Part shown: one piece after another, positions 50,535-58,960 of the stretch | Position numbering within the stretch: the first letter of the stretch is position 1 | Layout of the letters: the number at the start of each line of letters is the position of its first letter | Origin: Stigmatella ashevillena | GTDB taxonomy: Bacteria; Myxococcota; Myxococcia; Myxococcales; Myxococcaceae | Direction of reading: 5' to 3' | Assembly (NCBI RefSeq): GCF_028368975.1 | Contig: NZ_JAQNDM010000002.1 | Location: 7,992,425-8,056,424, forward strand | DNA length: 64,000 nucleotides | Notes under the pieces: model-generated | What the model was told of the DNA's origin: nothing | What the model saw: the letters and a program-made list of their open reading frames with translations, nothing else | Databases searched by the model: none | Position numbers and translations under genes: made by a program

Positions 50535-51404
50535 CTACGGCGCGGCGGGTGCGTGCTGGGTATAGACGGTGGGCATCACCGCGCGCATGCGCGCGCCCAG
50601 CCCTACGAGGCTCTCGGAGTGTCCGAGGAAGAGCAAGCCCGAGGGCGACAGGTGGCTCAGCAATCGTTCCACGGCGTGGGCCCGCGATGCCTGATCGAAG
50701 TAGATGAGGACGTTGCGACAGAAGATGAGGTCGAAGCGCCCCAAGACGCCGTGTCCATCATTCAGGTTCACTCGCTGGAATCGCACCATCCCGCGCAGCT
50801 CCGAGCCCGCCTTCATCCATGCTTCCTGGGTCCCCACCCCCCGTAGCATGAAGGCCCGGAGGTAGTGCTTGGGAACCTCCCGTGCCTTCGCCACCGGGAA
50901 CCGGGCCTGGCGGGCCTGCTCGAGAATGCGCGTGGAGAGATCCGTTGCCAGGATGTCGATGTCCCAGCCCTCCGTGAGGGGCAGGTGGTGGCGCAGCACC
51001 ATGGCCAGCGAGAAGGGCTCCTCCCCTGTCGAACACCCCGCGCTCCACACGCGGACCCGCCGGGGCTCGCCACTCCCGGTCTCTTTCTGCGCCCTCCAGC
51101 GGGGGAGCACTTCGCGCTCCAGGAATTCGAAGTGACGGGGCTCCCGGAAGAAGTGCGTCTCGTGCGTGCACAGTGCGTCCAGCAACCGGACCCGCTCCAT
51201 GTCGTTCGTTTCCGCACAGCGGAGGTAGGCGCCGAACGAGGGGCTCTTCAGCTCGCGCAAACGTCGCGCCAGCCGACCCACCACGAGAGCCTTCTTCGCC
51301 GGAGAGAGCCAGATGCCCGCCTCGCGGTAGATCAGTCGCTGGAAACCCGCGAACTCCCGCTCGGACAGCGCAGGCGGTTCGGTGAACGCTTCTCCCTGTT
51401 TCAT
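50535..51404 (-). CDS. cheR: CheR chemoreceptor methyltransferase
   Basis: 289 residues. N-terminal helical domain (FAGFQRLIYREAGIWLSPAKK) and C-terminal Rossmann methyltransferase domain with the SAM motif RVWSAGCSTGEEPFSLAM, DILATDLSTRILEQAR and FDLIFCRNVLIYF. It methylates glutamates on the chemoreceptor using S-adenosylmethionine. The start overlaps the cheW stop by ATGA. It is last in the che operon. No CheB methylesterase is present in the window, so adaptation would need a distant partner or be one-way. Confidence 0.95.
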   Translation of the reverse strand: MKQGEAFTEPPALSEREFAGFQRLIYREAGIWLSPAKKALVVGRLARRLRELKSPSFGAYLRCAETNDMERVRLLDALCTHETHFFREPRHFEFLEREVLPRWRAQKETGSGEPRRVRVWSAGCSTGEEPFSLAMVLRHHLPLTEGWDIDILATDLSTRILEQARQARFPVAKAREVPKHYLRAFMLRGVGTQEAWMKAGSELRGMVRFQRVNLNDGHGVLGRFDLIFCRNVLIYFDQASRAHAVERLLSHLSPSGLLFLGHSESLVGLGARMRAVMPTVYTQHAPAAP

Positions 51405-51937
51405 GTCACCCCTTCAGGGGGGCTCGGGTCGGACGCTTCGGGTGGGGGCGCCGCCGTGGCCAATGCGATTTCTTGGGTGCTGAGCACCTTGTTGATGTCC
51501 AGCAACAGGACGAATTGTCTCCCCGTTGCCACCCGCCCCATGCCCACCAGATAGTCCGCGTGCACTGGGGTGCCGAAGGAGGGCGGAGCCGCCACATCCT
51601 CGGGCGCGAGATCGATGACCTGGCCGATCGCGTCGGCGAGCAGCCCCAGGACGATCTCCTCGCCATCCAGCCGCACTTCCACCACCACGATGCAACTGCG
51701 GCGGGTGAGGGTGGCCGGTGGCAGGCTCAGCTTGACCGTCAGATCCACCACGGGCACCACGTTGCCGCGAAGGTTGAACACCCCGCGGATCCACACCGGC
51801 GCTCCCGGGACAGGCGTCACGGTGTCGTATTCGATGATCTCCTTCACTTGCAGGATGCCGAGTGCGTACTCCTGCGCGGCGAGGATGAAGCTGAGGTACT
51901 GCGTGGCGGCGGACGTCTCCTCGGTCGTGTTGTTCAT
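51401..51937 (-). CDS. cheW: CheW coupling protein
   Basis: 178 residues; one CheW domain (QYLSFILAAQEYALGILQVKEII, shown by YLSFILAAQEYALG; then PGAPVWIRGVFNLRGNVVPVVDL and RQFVLLLDINKVL). It bridges the MCP and CheA in this cluster. AGGTG precedes its ATG inside the end of the MCP gene, two bases away, so the genes are coupled. It overlaps cheR by four bases. The C-terminus (after ~160) is a short Pro/Ala-rich tail. Confidence 0.95.
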   Translation of the reverse strand: MNNTTEETSAATQYLSFILAAQEYALGILQVKEIIEYDTVTPVPGAPVWIRGVFNLRGNVVPVVDLTVKLSLPPATLTRRSCIVVVEVRLDGEEIVLGLLADAIGQVIDLAPEDVAAPPSFGTPVHADYLVGMGRVATGRQFVLLLDINKVLSTQEIALATAAPPPEASDPSPPEGVT

Positions 51938-51939
51938 GG

Positions 51940-53613
51940 TTACACCTGGAAGCGCTTGAACTCGCGATCCTCGTCAGCGGGAGCGACGGGGGCTCGAGGT
52001 GAGTGGTGGGCTCCAGTGCCGATTCCATGCGAGGCGGCCTTCAGCCCGGACGCGGACGGGCCGCCCGTGAAGCGCTGCGCCATCTGCCGCGAGCCACGCT
52101 CATGGCCATCTCCCACGCGGAAGAAGGACACCAGGTGCTGCAGCGCCTCTGCCTGGGCGGACAGTTCCTCCGCGGTGGAGGCGAGCTCCTCGGAGGCCGA
52201 GGCGTTGCGCTGGGTCACCTGGTCCACGTGCAGCATGGCCTTGTTCATCTGTGTGACGCCACTGGCCTGTTCCGCGGAGGCGGCCACCACTTCCTGTACC
52301 AGGTTCGCCGTCTTGCGAATGGAGGGCACCAATTCCACCAGCAACTGCCCCGAGCGCGAGGCCACCTTCACGCTATGGGAGGCCAGGCTGGAGATCTCCC
52401 GCGCGGCCGTCTGGCTGCGCTCGGCCAGCTTTCGCACCTCGGTGGCCACCACCGCGAAGCCCTTGCCATGTGCTCCCGCGCGCGCCGCCTCGATGGCCGC
52501 GTTGAGCGCCAGCAGGTTCGTCTGGTAGGCAATCTCCTCGATGATGGAGATCTTCTCCGCGATGGAGCCCATGGCATCCACCGTCTCCTTCACGGCCCGG
52601 CCGCTCTCGTCGGCATCCCGGGCGCCCTGCACGGCCATCTGCTCCATCTGTCGGCTGTGCTCGCGGTTCTGGGTGATGGTGGCAGTGATCTGCTCGAGGC
52701 TGGAGGTGGTTTCCTCCACGCTGCTGGCCTGTTCGCTGGTGCCCTGGGACAGGCTCTGCGACGAGGAGGACACCTGCGCCGAGGCGGAAGCGAGCGTGCT
52801 GGCCCCCTCGCGCACTTCACTGATGACCTGGGCGAGCTTCTGCACCATGCGCTGCATGGCCCCGAGCAGCCGACCCGTCTCGTCCTCGGTCTCCGAGGCG
52901 ATGCGCACGGTGAGGTCCCCCTCGGCGATGCGATCCGCCACCAGCACCGCGTCGGTGAGAGGCCGGGAGATGAGCCGCGAGATGAGGACGCTGAGCAGCA
53001 CACCCACCAGGAAGCTGAAGCCCACGACGGTGAAGATCCACCCACGCGCGGCTGCATAGATGTCATCCGAGTCGTCCGAGGCAGTGCTCGACGATTTCTG
53101 GATGGCCGCCACCAGCTCCTCCAGCTTGTCGCTGGCACTCTGATAGACCTCCTGCAAGCGGCCGTGCTCGAGGGTGCGTGCTTCCTCCTTCTGATTGGAA
53201 CGTGAGAGGGCGAGGAGCCGTTCATGTTCCTCCAGGAAGTCCTTCCAGAGCCTGTTGAACTCCTCGTACATGCGTCGCTCCTCCGCGGAGGAGATGAGCG
53301 TTTCGTACTTGCGCATGCTGGAGTCGATCGACTCCAGTTCCCGCCGCATGCTCCGTTCGTAATCGGCCATGCGCACGGCATCGGTCGACAACAGATGCTG
53401 ATGCTCGTAGATGAGGAAGTCCGAGGTGTCGGTGTTCGCGGTCGAGACCAGGATGATGCTGGGCATCCGGTTGTCGGTGACCACGTCGGTCGCATCGTTC
53501 ATCTTGCTCAGTTGGTGGATGGCGAAGGCGCCCAGCAGGACGCTGAGCATGCTCAAGCAGAGGAAGGAAAAGAGCAGTTTGGATGAGATTTTCAAGTCGT
53601 AGAACCAAGTCAT
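51940..53613 (-). CDS. Methyl-accepting chemotaxis protein
   Basis: 557 residues. Membrane helix 1 at ~10-30, then a four-helix-bundle periplasmic sensor (4HB type, ~35-185) and helix 2 at ~188-212 ([20 protein letters not shown]). A HAMP domain follows (~213-265), then a long cytoplasmic coiled-coil signalling domain with the hairpin tip [21 protein letters not shown] (in part [15 protein letters not shown]). There is no CheR-binding NWETF pentapeptide at the C-terminus. The tail (~510-557) is variable. The ligand is unknown. It is the only receptor in the cluster. Confidence 0.95.
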   Translation of the reverse strand: MTWFYDLKISSKLLFSFLCLSMLSVLLGAFAIHQLSKMNDATDVVTDNRMPSIILVSTANTDTSDFLIYEHQHLLSTDAVRMADYERSMRRELESIDSSMRKYETLISSAEERRMYEEFNRLWKDFLEEHERLLALSRSNQKEEARTLEHGRLQEVYQSASDKLEELVAAIQKSSSTASDDSDDIYAAARGWIFTVVGFSFLVGVLLSVLISRLISRPLTDAVLVADRIAEGDLTVRIASETEDETGRLLGAMQRMVQKLAQVISEVREGASTLASASAQVSSSSQSLSQGTSEQASSVEETTSSLEQITATITQNREHSRQMEQMAVQGARDADESGRAVKETVDAMGSIAEKISIIEEIAYQTNLLALNAAIEAARAGAHGKGFAVVATEVRKLAERSQTAAREISSLASHSVKVASRSGQLLVELVPSIRKTANLVQEVVAASAEQASGVTQMNKAMLHVDQVTQRNASASEELASTAEELSAQAEALQHLVSFFRVGDGHERGSRQMAQRFTGGPSASGLKAASHGIGTGAHHSPRAPVAPADEDREFKRFQV

Positions 53614-53631
53614 AGGGGTCGGGAGGAAAGC

Positions 53632-55269
53632 TCAGGCGGGGAGGGTTGTGGGCGGCGCTTTCACGGCCTGTTGGAGGAGCGCGGGCACATCGAGGATGAG
53701 GGCTACCCGGCCATCGCCCAGCAGGGTGGAGCCCGCGAGCCCAGGCAATCCCTGACAGAATTTGCCCAGGGGTTTGATAACCGTCTGGCCTTGGCCGAGC
53801 AGCGTGTCCACGGCGAGGCCTGCGACGCCCCGCCCGTGGCCGATGACGACGAGGTTTTCCCGGGAGGGGGCGCTTCCCCCCAGACCGAAGTGCTCACGCA
53901 AGCGGACGTAGGGGAGTGCGGCTCCCCGGAGGTTGACGAAGCCGGTGCGGCCGGGGTGGCACTCCTCCACGGGCAACTCCACGCACTCGAGAACGTTCTC
54001 CAAGGGGATGACGTATGTCTGGGGGCCCACGGCGACACTGAAGCCTTCGATGATGGAAAGGGTGAGTGGCAGGCGGAGGCTGAAGGTGGTGCCCTGCCCT
54101 GGGGTGCTCTCCACGGAGACGGTGCCGCGCAGCATGTCCACGTTGCGCTTCACCACGTCCATGCCCACCCCACGGCCAGACAGCTCGGTGACGCGCTCGG
54201 CAGTGGAGAAGCCTGGCTCCAGGATGAGCCGGAGCAATGTCCCGTCGTCCGGCGATTCCTCGGGTCCGATCAGCCCCAAGGTTCTCGCGCGTGCGGCGAT
54301 GCACTCGCGGTCCAGTCCCGCCCCATCGTCGGCCACCTGGATGACAATGGTGCCCGCCTCATGGAAGGCCCGGAAAGCCAGGGTGCCGGTGGGATCCTTC
54401 CCGCGCGCCTGGCGCACCTCGGGTGTCTCCAGGCCGTGGTCCACGGCGTTGCGAACCAGGTGGGTGAGCGGATCTCGGATGAGCTCGGCGACGGTGGTGT
54501 CCACCTCCACGTCCTCGCCGCTCACTTCCCAGCGTATCTGCTTGCCCAGGTGGAGACTCAGGTCTCGCACCGTGCGGCCGAAGGGCTGGAAGGTGCGCCC
54601 GATGGGCACCATCCGCACCTTCATCACCAACTCCTGCAGGTCCAGGTAGAGCCGGTCCCCCTCCCCATGGGCCTCCAGCAATTGCTGGGGTGTGTAGCGG
54701 TGCGCCTGCGCAAGCATGGTCGCCAGGCGTCCGCGCGCGATGGCGATCTCCCCGGTGAGATCCAACATCCGGTCCAACCGGTGCAGCCCCACCCGCAGGG
54801 TGTGCTCCCGGGGCGCGGCGGTTTCGGGGGCGGGTTTGGCGCGCTCCTGGGGCGGCGCTCGGCCGGTGAAACCCGCGGGGCGGGCGGCCCTGACCAGGCT
54901 CGCGAGGAGTCCTTGCACTTCTGCGGCAGGCAAGCCCAGGGAGGGATCGCTTGAGCGCGTCAACCCCACGCGTTCTCGGAGTCCGTCCACTGCCTGCAAC
55001 AGCAGTGAACCCAGTCCGTCGTACAGCATGATGGCCTGCGTCTCCAGAAGGGTGAGCAGGTCTTCCAACGTGTGGGCCAGTTCCACCGCTTCGTTGAACC
55101 CGACCGAGGCGGCGCTTCCCTTGAATGTATGTATCGTGCGGAAGACCGCCTGCAGGGGCTCCGGACCGAACGCGCGCTCGAGCGCGAGCAGCTCCTGTTC
55201 CAGCGTGGCGAGTTGTTCCTCGGCTTCGGCGAGGAACACAGCGTGGACCTTCTCCAACTCGGGAGTCAT
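53632..55269 (-). CDS. cheA: CheA chemotaxis histidine kinase
   Basis: 545 residues. P1 Hpt domain with phospho-acceptor His47 in FRTIHTFKGSAASVG. There is no obvious P2 response-regulator-binding domain (a ~60-residue linker instead). P3 dimerisation is around HRLDRMLDLTGEIAIARGRL. The P4 ATPase has HLVRNAVDHGLE, VADDGAGLD and GRGVGMDVVKRN. The P5 CheW-like domain ends in LGDGRVALILDVPALL. Start 55269 (ATG) is used; TTG 55290 would add seven residues. The lack of P2 suits a kinase that meets its regulator, perhaps the adjacent NtrC-like protein, directly. Confidence 0.95.
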   Translation of the reverse strand: MTPELEKVHAVFLAEAEEQLATLEQELLALERAFGPEPLQAVFRTIHTFKGSAASVGFNEAVELAHTLEDLLTLLETQAIMLYDGLGSLLLQAVDGLRERVGLTRSSDPSLGLPAAEVQGLLASLVRAARPAGFTGRAPPQERAKPAPETAAPREHTLRVGLHRLDRMLDLTGEIAIARGRLATMLAQAHRYTPQQLLEAHGEGDRLYLDLQELVMKVRMVPIGRTFQPFGRTVRDLSLHLGKQIRWEVSGEDVEVDTTVAELIRDPLTHLVRNAVDHGLETPEVRQARGKDPTGTLAFRAFHEAGTIVIQVADDGAGLDRECIAARARTLGLIGPEESPDDGTLLRLILEPGFSTAERVTELSGRGVGMDVVKRNVDMLRGTVSVESTPGQGTTFSLRLPLTLSIIEGFSVAVGPQTYVIPLENVLECVELPVEECHPGRTGFVNLRGAALPYVRLREHFGLGGSAPSRENLVVIGHGRGVAGLAVDTLLGQGQTVIKPLGKFCQGLPGLAGSTLLGDGRVALILDVPALLQQAVKAPPTTLPA

Positions 55270-55386
55270 GGGTCCGGGATGCAAGAGCAATCCGCACGCC
55301 AGGGATACATCTGTTCAGAAGTGCGCGGAACTTCTCGCTTTGGGCTGCGGAGCCCTGCTTGGTGCTTCAACTTTTGGATCCGGATT

Positions 55387-56733
55387 CTAGACTTTGGACG
55401 AAAGGCCCAAACTCTTCAGGCGCTGATAGAGCGAGCTGCGGGGAATCCCCAGTCGCTGGGCTGCCCGGCCGACGTGGCCTCCCTCGGCTTCCAGCACGCG
55501 AGTGATGTGGCGGCGCTCTACTTCCCGCAGGGTGAGGTTCAGCTCCGGCGAGCCTTCGGTCTCCCCGGGGAAGTCATTGAGCATGCGCGCGATGGCGAAG
55601 CCGTTGAACTCCAAGTCCTCCACGCGCAGGGTGGAACGGGAAGAGAGGAGCACGGCGCGCTCCAGCACGTTGCGCAGCTCGCGCAGGTTGCCGGGCCAGG
55701 GATAGGCGCGCAGGGCGGCCTCAGCCTGCGGGGTCAGCTTGAGCCCTGGGCGTCCGAGTTCTCGGGAGAGCTGCTCCAGCGAGGCGTGGGCGAGGAGGGG
55801 GATGTCCTCGGGGCGTTCCCGCAGGGCGGGAATGCGCAAGGGCAGGGTGCTGATGCGGAAATACAGGTCGCCGCGGAACTGCCGGGTCCTCACCTGCTCG
55901 ATGAGATCCTGGTGGGTGGCGGCGATGAGCCGGATGTCCACCGAGCGCTCCTCCACCTCGCCCAGGCGCCGGAAGCGCCGCTCCTCCAGCACCTTGAGGA
56001 GCTTGGGTTGGACGAGGGGATCCATGTCCCCCACTTCGTCGAGGAATACGCTGCCCCGGTGGGCACGCTCGAGCAGGCCCTGCTTGCGGCTGACAGCGCT
56101 GGTGAATGCGCCTCGCCCGTGGCCGAAGAGTTCCGTCTCCAGGAACTGGGGCGACAGGCCCGCGCAGTTGAGTTGAATCAGGGGCTCATGGGCCCGGGGC
56201 CCCTGGCAGTGCAGCCAGCACGCGAGCACGCCCTTGCCCGTCCCGGTTTCTCCCTGGATGAGGATGGGGCGGCCACTGTCGCGCACGCGCTGCGCGGTGG
56301 CTTCCAGTTGGCGGATGAGGGGACTGGTGCCCAGGAAGGGGTCGAGTTCCTCTGGCGGGCTCCGGGTCCTGCGCGCCTCGTGTACGCACTCCATCATCCG
56401 CGACAACACGGGCAACTCCACCGGTTTGGGGAGGAACTGCTCCGCCCCCAGCTTGACGAGCTGCACGGCCCTGTCGATGGAGGCGTTCTCGGCGAGCACA
56501 ATCAGAGAGGTGAGGGGGTATATCTCCCGTAGCTCGGGAAGCAGTTCGAGCACGGGAATACCCGGCAGACGGTCATCGAGCAGCACCACATCCAGGGGTG
56601 CACGGCGCAGGTGCTCATGCACCGCATGGCTGTTCCATGCCTCGAGAACTTCCCAGCCCTGCTCCTCGAGCAACCGACGGACGGTTGCGCGGACCAACGG
56701 ATCCGCATCGGCGATCAAACACCTACCGCTCAT
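55387..56733 (-). CDS. NtrC-like sigma-54-type response regulator with GAFTSA loop
   Basis: 448 residues. Receiver domain with phospho-Asp53 (VVLLDDRLPG) and Lys in FLPKPVELP. The AAA+ domain has Walker A GETGTGKG (161-168), Walker B SVFLDEVGD, and a sigma-54-contact loop GAFTSA (208-213) instead of the canonical GAFTGA. The C-terminal Fis-type helix-turn-helix is AAQRLGIPRSSLYQRLKSLG. It is upstream of and in line with cheA, so it is the likely output of the chemosensory system, comparable with CrdA of the Myxococcus Che3 system. The Gly-to-Ser loop change could reduce or abolish sigma-54 activation, in which case it may act otherwise. Confidence 0.92.
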   Translation of the reverse strand: MSGRCLIADADPLVRATVRRLLEEQGWEVLEAWNSHAVHEHLRRAPLDVVLLDDRLPGIPVLELLPELREIYPLTSLIVLAENASIDRAVQLVKLGAEQFLPKPVELPVLSRMMECVHEARRTRSPPEELDPFLGTSPLIRQLEATAQRVRDSGRPILIQGETGTGKGVLACWLHCQGPRAHEPLIQLNCAGLSPQFLETELFGHGRGAFTSAVSRKQGLLERAHRGSVFLDEVGDMDPLVQPKLLKVLEERRFRRLGEVEERSVDIRLIAATHQDLIEQVRTRQFRGDLYFRISTLPLRIPALRERPEDIPLLAHASLEQLSRELGRPGLKLTPQAEAALRAYPWPGNLRELRNVLERAVLLSSRSTLRVEDLEFNGFAIARMLNDFPGETEGSPELNLTLREVERRHITRVLEAEGGHVGRAAQRLGIPRSSLYQRLKSLGLSSKV

Positions 56734-56959
56734 GGCGTTCCACCGTTCTCCCTCGTACCGGGTCCCCGGCGGAACGCGCGGGTGGCCCCCCTTCGCGCCC
56801 GAGAGGACACCTCGGCGCGCGATACAGCTAACAAAATATGAACACGCGACGTGTATCGAAGAGCGTCACGCGGAGCAGGGCTCGCGTCCCGTGGGATGGC
56901 GACGGACCTGTTCGGCGTTTCACTCAGTGCCAGGGCTGTTCGTCACTGGGAGGCTTGCT

Positions 56960-57167
56960 TCAGGCTGGGCACTGCGCGAGCGCAAGGTCCTCTTGCTCGC
57001 CCCATGCCGGGAGGTCCAGCAGCAACCCGTCGAGAGACCATCGGTCGGGAGAAGGCGGGGGGGGTCTTCTCGGCCACCAAGCGCCGCTCCTGCTGGCTGA
57101 GCGTCGCCGTGCAGTCCTCCAGGAGAAGGGCGTTGTCGTCTGCACGCGGCTCTGGGTGGTGCTGCAT
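56960..57167 (-). pseudogene. Small gene with apparent frameshift at a C8 tract
   Basis: From ATG 57167 (with AGGGGGA upstream) the frame reads MQHHPEPRADDNALLLEDCT and TATLSQQERRLVAEKTPP with normal composition, then degenerates after a run of eight C on the minus strand (57057-57064 as G on plus). In the +1 frame after this run it continues SPDRWSLDGLLLDLPAWG and EQEDLALAQCPA and stops at 56960. With seven C the product would be about 68 acidic residues. I do not recognise it. It may be a sequencing indel, a real slippage site or a recent pseudogene. Confidence 0.35.
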
Positions 57168-57243
57168 CGGATGGCTCCCCCTGAGGGTCCGTCAGGTGGG
57201 TCAAGAGTCTACCGGATCGGATCCTGAAAACACCAGGGTCATA

Positions 57244-57277
57244 GGCATTCATGGGCCCGGGGCATTCATGGGCCCGG
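57244..57277. repeat. 17-bp perfect direct repeat, two adjacent copies
   Basis: GGCATTCATGGGCCCGG occurs twice with no spacer, about 80 bp upstream of the small frameshifted gene (minus strand). It may be an operator or a replication slip. Confidence 0.6.
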
Positions 57278-57718
57278 AAGGGGGAATACCTATTCGAGAC
57301 AGCGAGACTCATGCCTGAGAATTCACCATGAGCATTTCATATCAATTCGAAGGGCTGATGGCATGAAGACGAATTGGATTGAGATTCCCAGCCGCACATC
57401 TTGAAAGGATAATATATCCATTGCAGTCCTCTGGTCGGCTGACGCCCGCCATGCGCAGCGCCCGCAGGAGCGGGTGCTTGGTCATCCCTGCGGTGAGCGG
57501 CTGGGCTGGCCGTCCGGCTGGCAGAACACGGCCTCCAGCATGCCCTGGTGGGCGTCCACCCGGGGCCAGACGGTAGACCTACGGCTTCATCGCCTATATC
57601 ACGAACGCCTACCACGACTGAGTCTTGCGCGTCGTGGACCTCGCGTTCGACAATGGTGTGGAACGAACTCACGCGTGGATGAGCGGTCACGTGCGGCGCG
57701 TTGAACCTCAAAAGCTTC
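57278..57718. other. Upstream region of the YcaO-TfuA pair, no supported gene
   Basis: About 440 bp with mixed composition, including the AT-rich segment AAAGGATAATATATCC near 57404 that could be a promoter. Several very short frames exist on both strands, but none has strong ribosome site plus family support. The longest short one with an ATG on the minus strand is 47 residues (57342-57485). Confidence 0.3.
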
Positions 57719-58960
57719 ATGTCCAAGCTCCCCACTTCCACGCACAAGGGCCTCTTCGGCGGGACGCATCGCCTCATCCCTCCTGAGGCGACGGTCGCGC
57801 GCGTGCGGGGCCTGCTGCCCATTATGGGCATCACCCGCGTGGCCAACGTGACGGGCCTGGATACCATTGGCATTCCGGTGGTGATGGTCATCCGGCCCAA
57901 TGCGCGATCGCTCTCCGTCTCACAGGGCAAGGGGAGCGAACTCGCCTCGGCCCGAGCCTCGGGCCTGATGGAGGCCATTGAGCTGTATCACGCCGAGCAC
58001 ATCACCCAGCCGCTCAAGCTCGCCACCTTCAACGAACTGCGGTTCACTCACCGGATGGTGGACGTCACGGTGCTACCGGCGCTGTCCGTGAGCCAGTTCC
58101 ACGGCCACTACCGCACGCTCTGGATCGAGGGCAGGAGCCTCTTTGACGAGGGCTCCACCTGGGTGCCCTACGAGATGGTCCACATGGACTACACGCTCCC
58201 GCTGCCTTCCGGGAGCGGCTCGTTCCTGATGAGTTCCAGCGGGCTGGCCTCGGGCAACCACCCCATGGAGGCGGTGAACCATGCGCTCTGCGAACTCATC
58301 GAGCGGGACGCCACCACCCTCTTTCGCCTCTCCGGCGAGGAGGCCCGGCAACGCCGCAGGGTGGATCCCGCCACCGTGGATGACCCGGGTTGCCGGGCCC
58401 TGTTGGCGCAATACGCACGCGCCAGGGTAGAGGTCGGCATCTGGGAGATCACCTCGGACGTGGGGGTGGCGGCGTTCTCCTGCACCATCGTGGACTCGGA
58501 GCCTGAGCCCCAGCGGCCCATCGGTCCCATGGGGGGAATGGGCTGCCATCCCTGCCGGGCCGAGGCGCTCTCACGAGCACTCACCGAGGCGGCGCAGAGC
58601 CGACTCACCGTCATTACCGGCGCACGCGATGATGTCCGCCACATGGGGCCTCAGAGCTTGGAGGAGGAATTCGAAGCGGCCCGGCGGATGCGGGACACGC
58701 TCGTGGCCATGCCAAGGACGCACCGTTTCCAGGACGCGCCCGACTTCCAGGGGGGCTGCCTGGAGGAGAACCACGCCTTCCTGCTGGGCCGCCTGCGAGC
58801 GGCGGGGCTTGGAGAGGCGGTGGGGGTGGATCTGACGCGGCCCCAGTTCGGCATTCCCGTGGTGCGGGTCATCGTGCCGGGCCTCGAGCCCCTCAACGAC
58901 ATTCCTGGCTACGTGCCGGGCTCCCGAGCCCGCCGCCGCCTCTCGGAGAGAGCGCCATGA
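57719..58960 (+). CDS. YcaO-domain cyclodehydratase/thioamidation enzyme (TfuA-associated)
   Basis: 413 residues from ATG 57719 (TTG 57701 adds six). ATP-binding motifs of the YcaO fold are present: SVSQGKGSELASARASGLME, HALCELIERDATTLF and the C-terminal SRALTEAAQSRL. It starts with LFGGTHRLIPPEATVARV and ends in DIPGYVPGSRARRRL, without the PxPxP tail of azoline-forming YcaOs. YcaO enzymes activate backbone amides by phosphorylation; with TfuA the outcome is typically a thioamide. No E1-like or ocin-ThiF partner and no precursor gene are adjacent. The TfuA gene overlaps by ATGA, so both are translated together. Confidence 0.9.
   Translation: MSKLPTSTHKGLFGGTHRLIPPEATVARVRGLLPIMGITRVANVTGLDTIGIPVVMVIRPNARSLSVSQGKGSELASARASGLMEAIELYHAEHITQPLKLATFNELRFTHRMVDVTVLPALSVSQFHGHYRTLWIEGRSLFDEGSTWVPYEMVHMDYTLPLPSGSGSFLMSSSGLASGNHPMEAVNHALCELIERDATTLFRLSGEEARQRRRVDPATVDDPGCRALLAQYARARVEVGIWEITSDVGVAAFSCTIVDSEPEPQRPIGPMGGMGCHPCRAEALSRALTEAAQSRLTVITGARDDVRHMGPQSLEEEFEAARRMRDTLVAMPRTHRFQDAPDFQGGCLEENHAFLLGRLRAAGLGEAVGVDLTRPQFGIPVVRVIVPGLEPLNDIPGYVPGSRARRRLSERAP

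Noticed and set aside
57678-57785. 35-codon frame overlapping the YcaO start as a RiPP precursor
   Set aside because: It overlaps the coding start of YcaO in another frame and shows a His/Pro/Arg-rich shadow composition.
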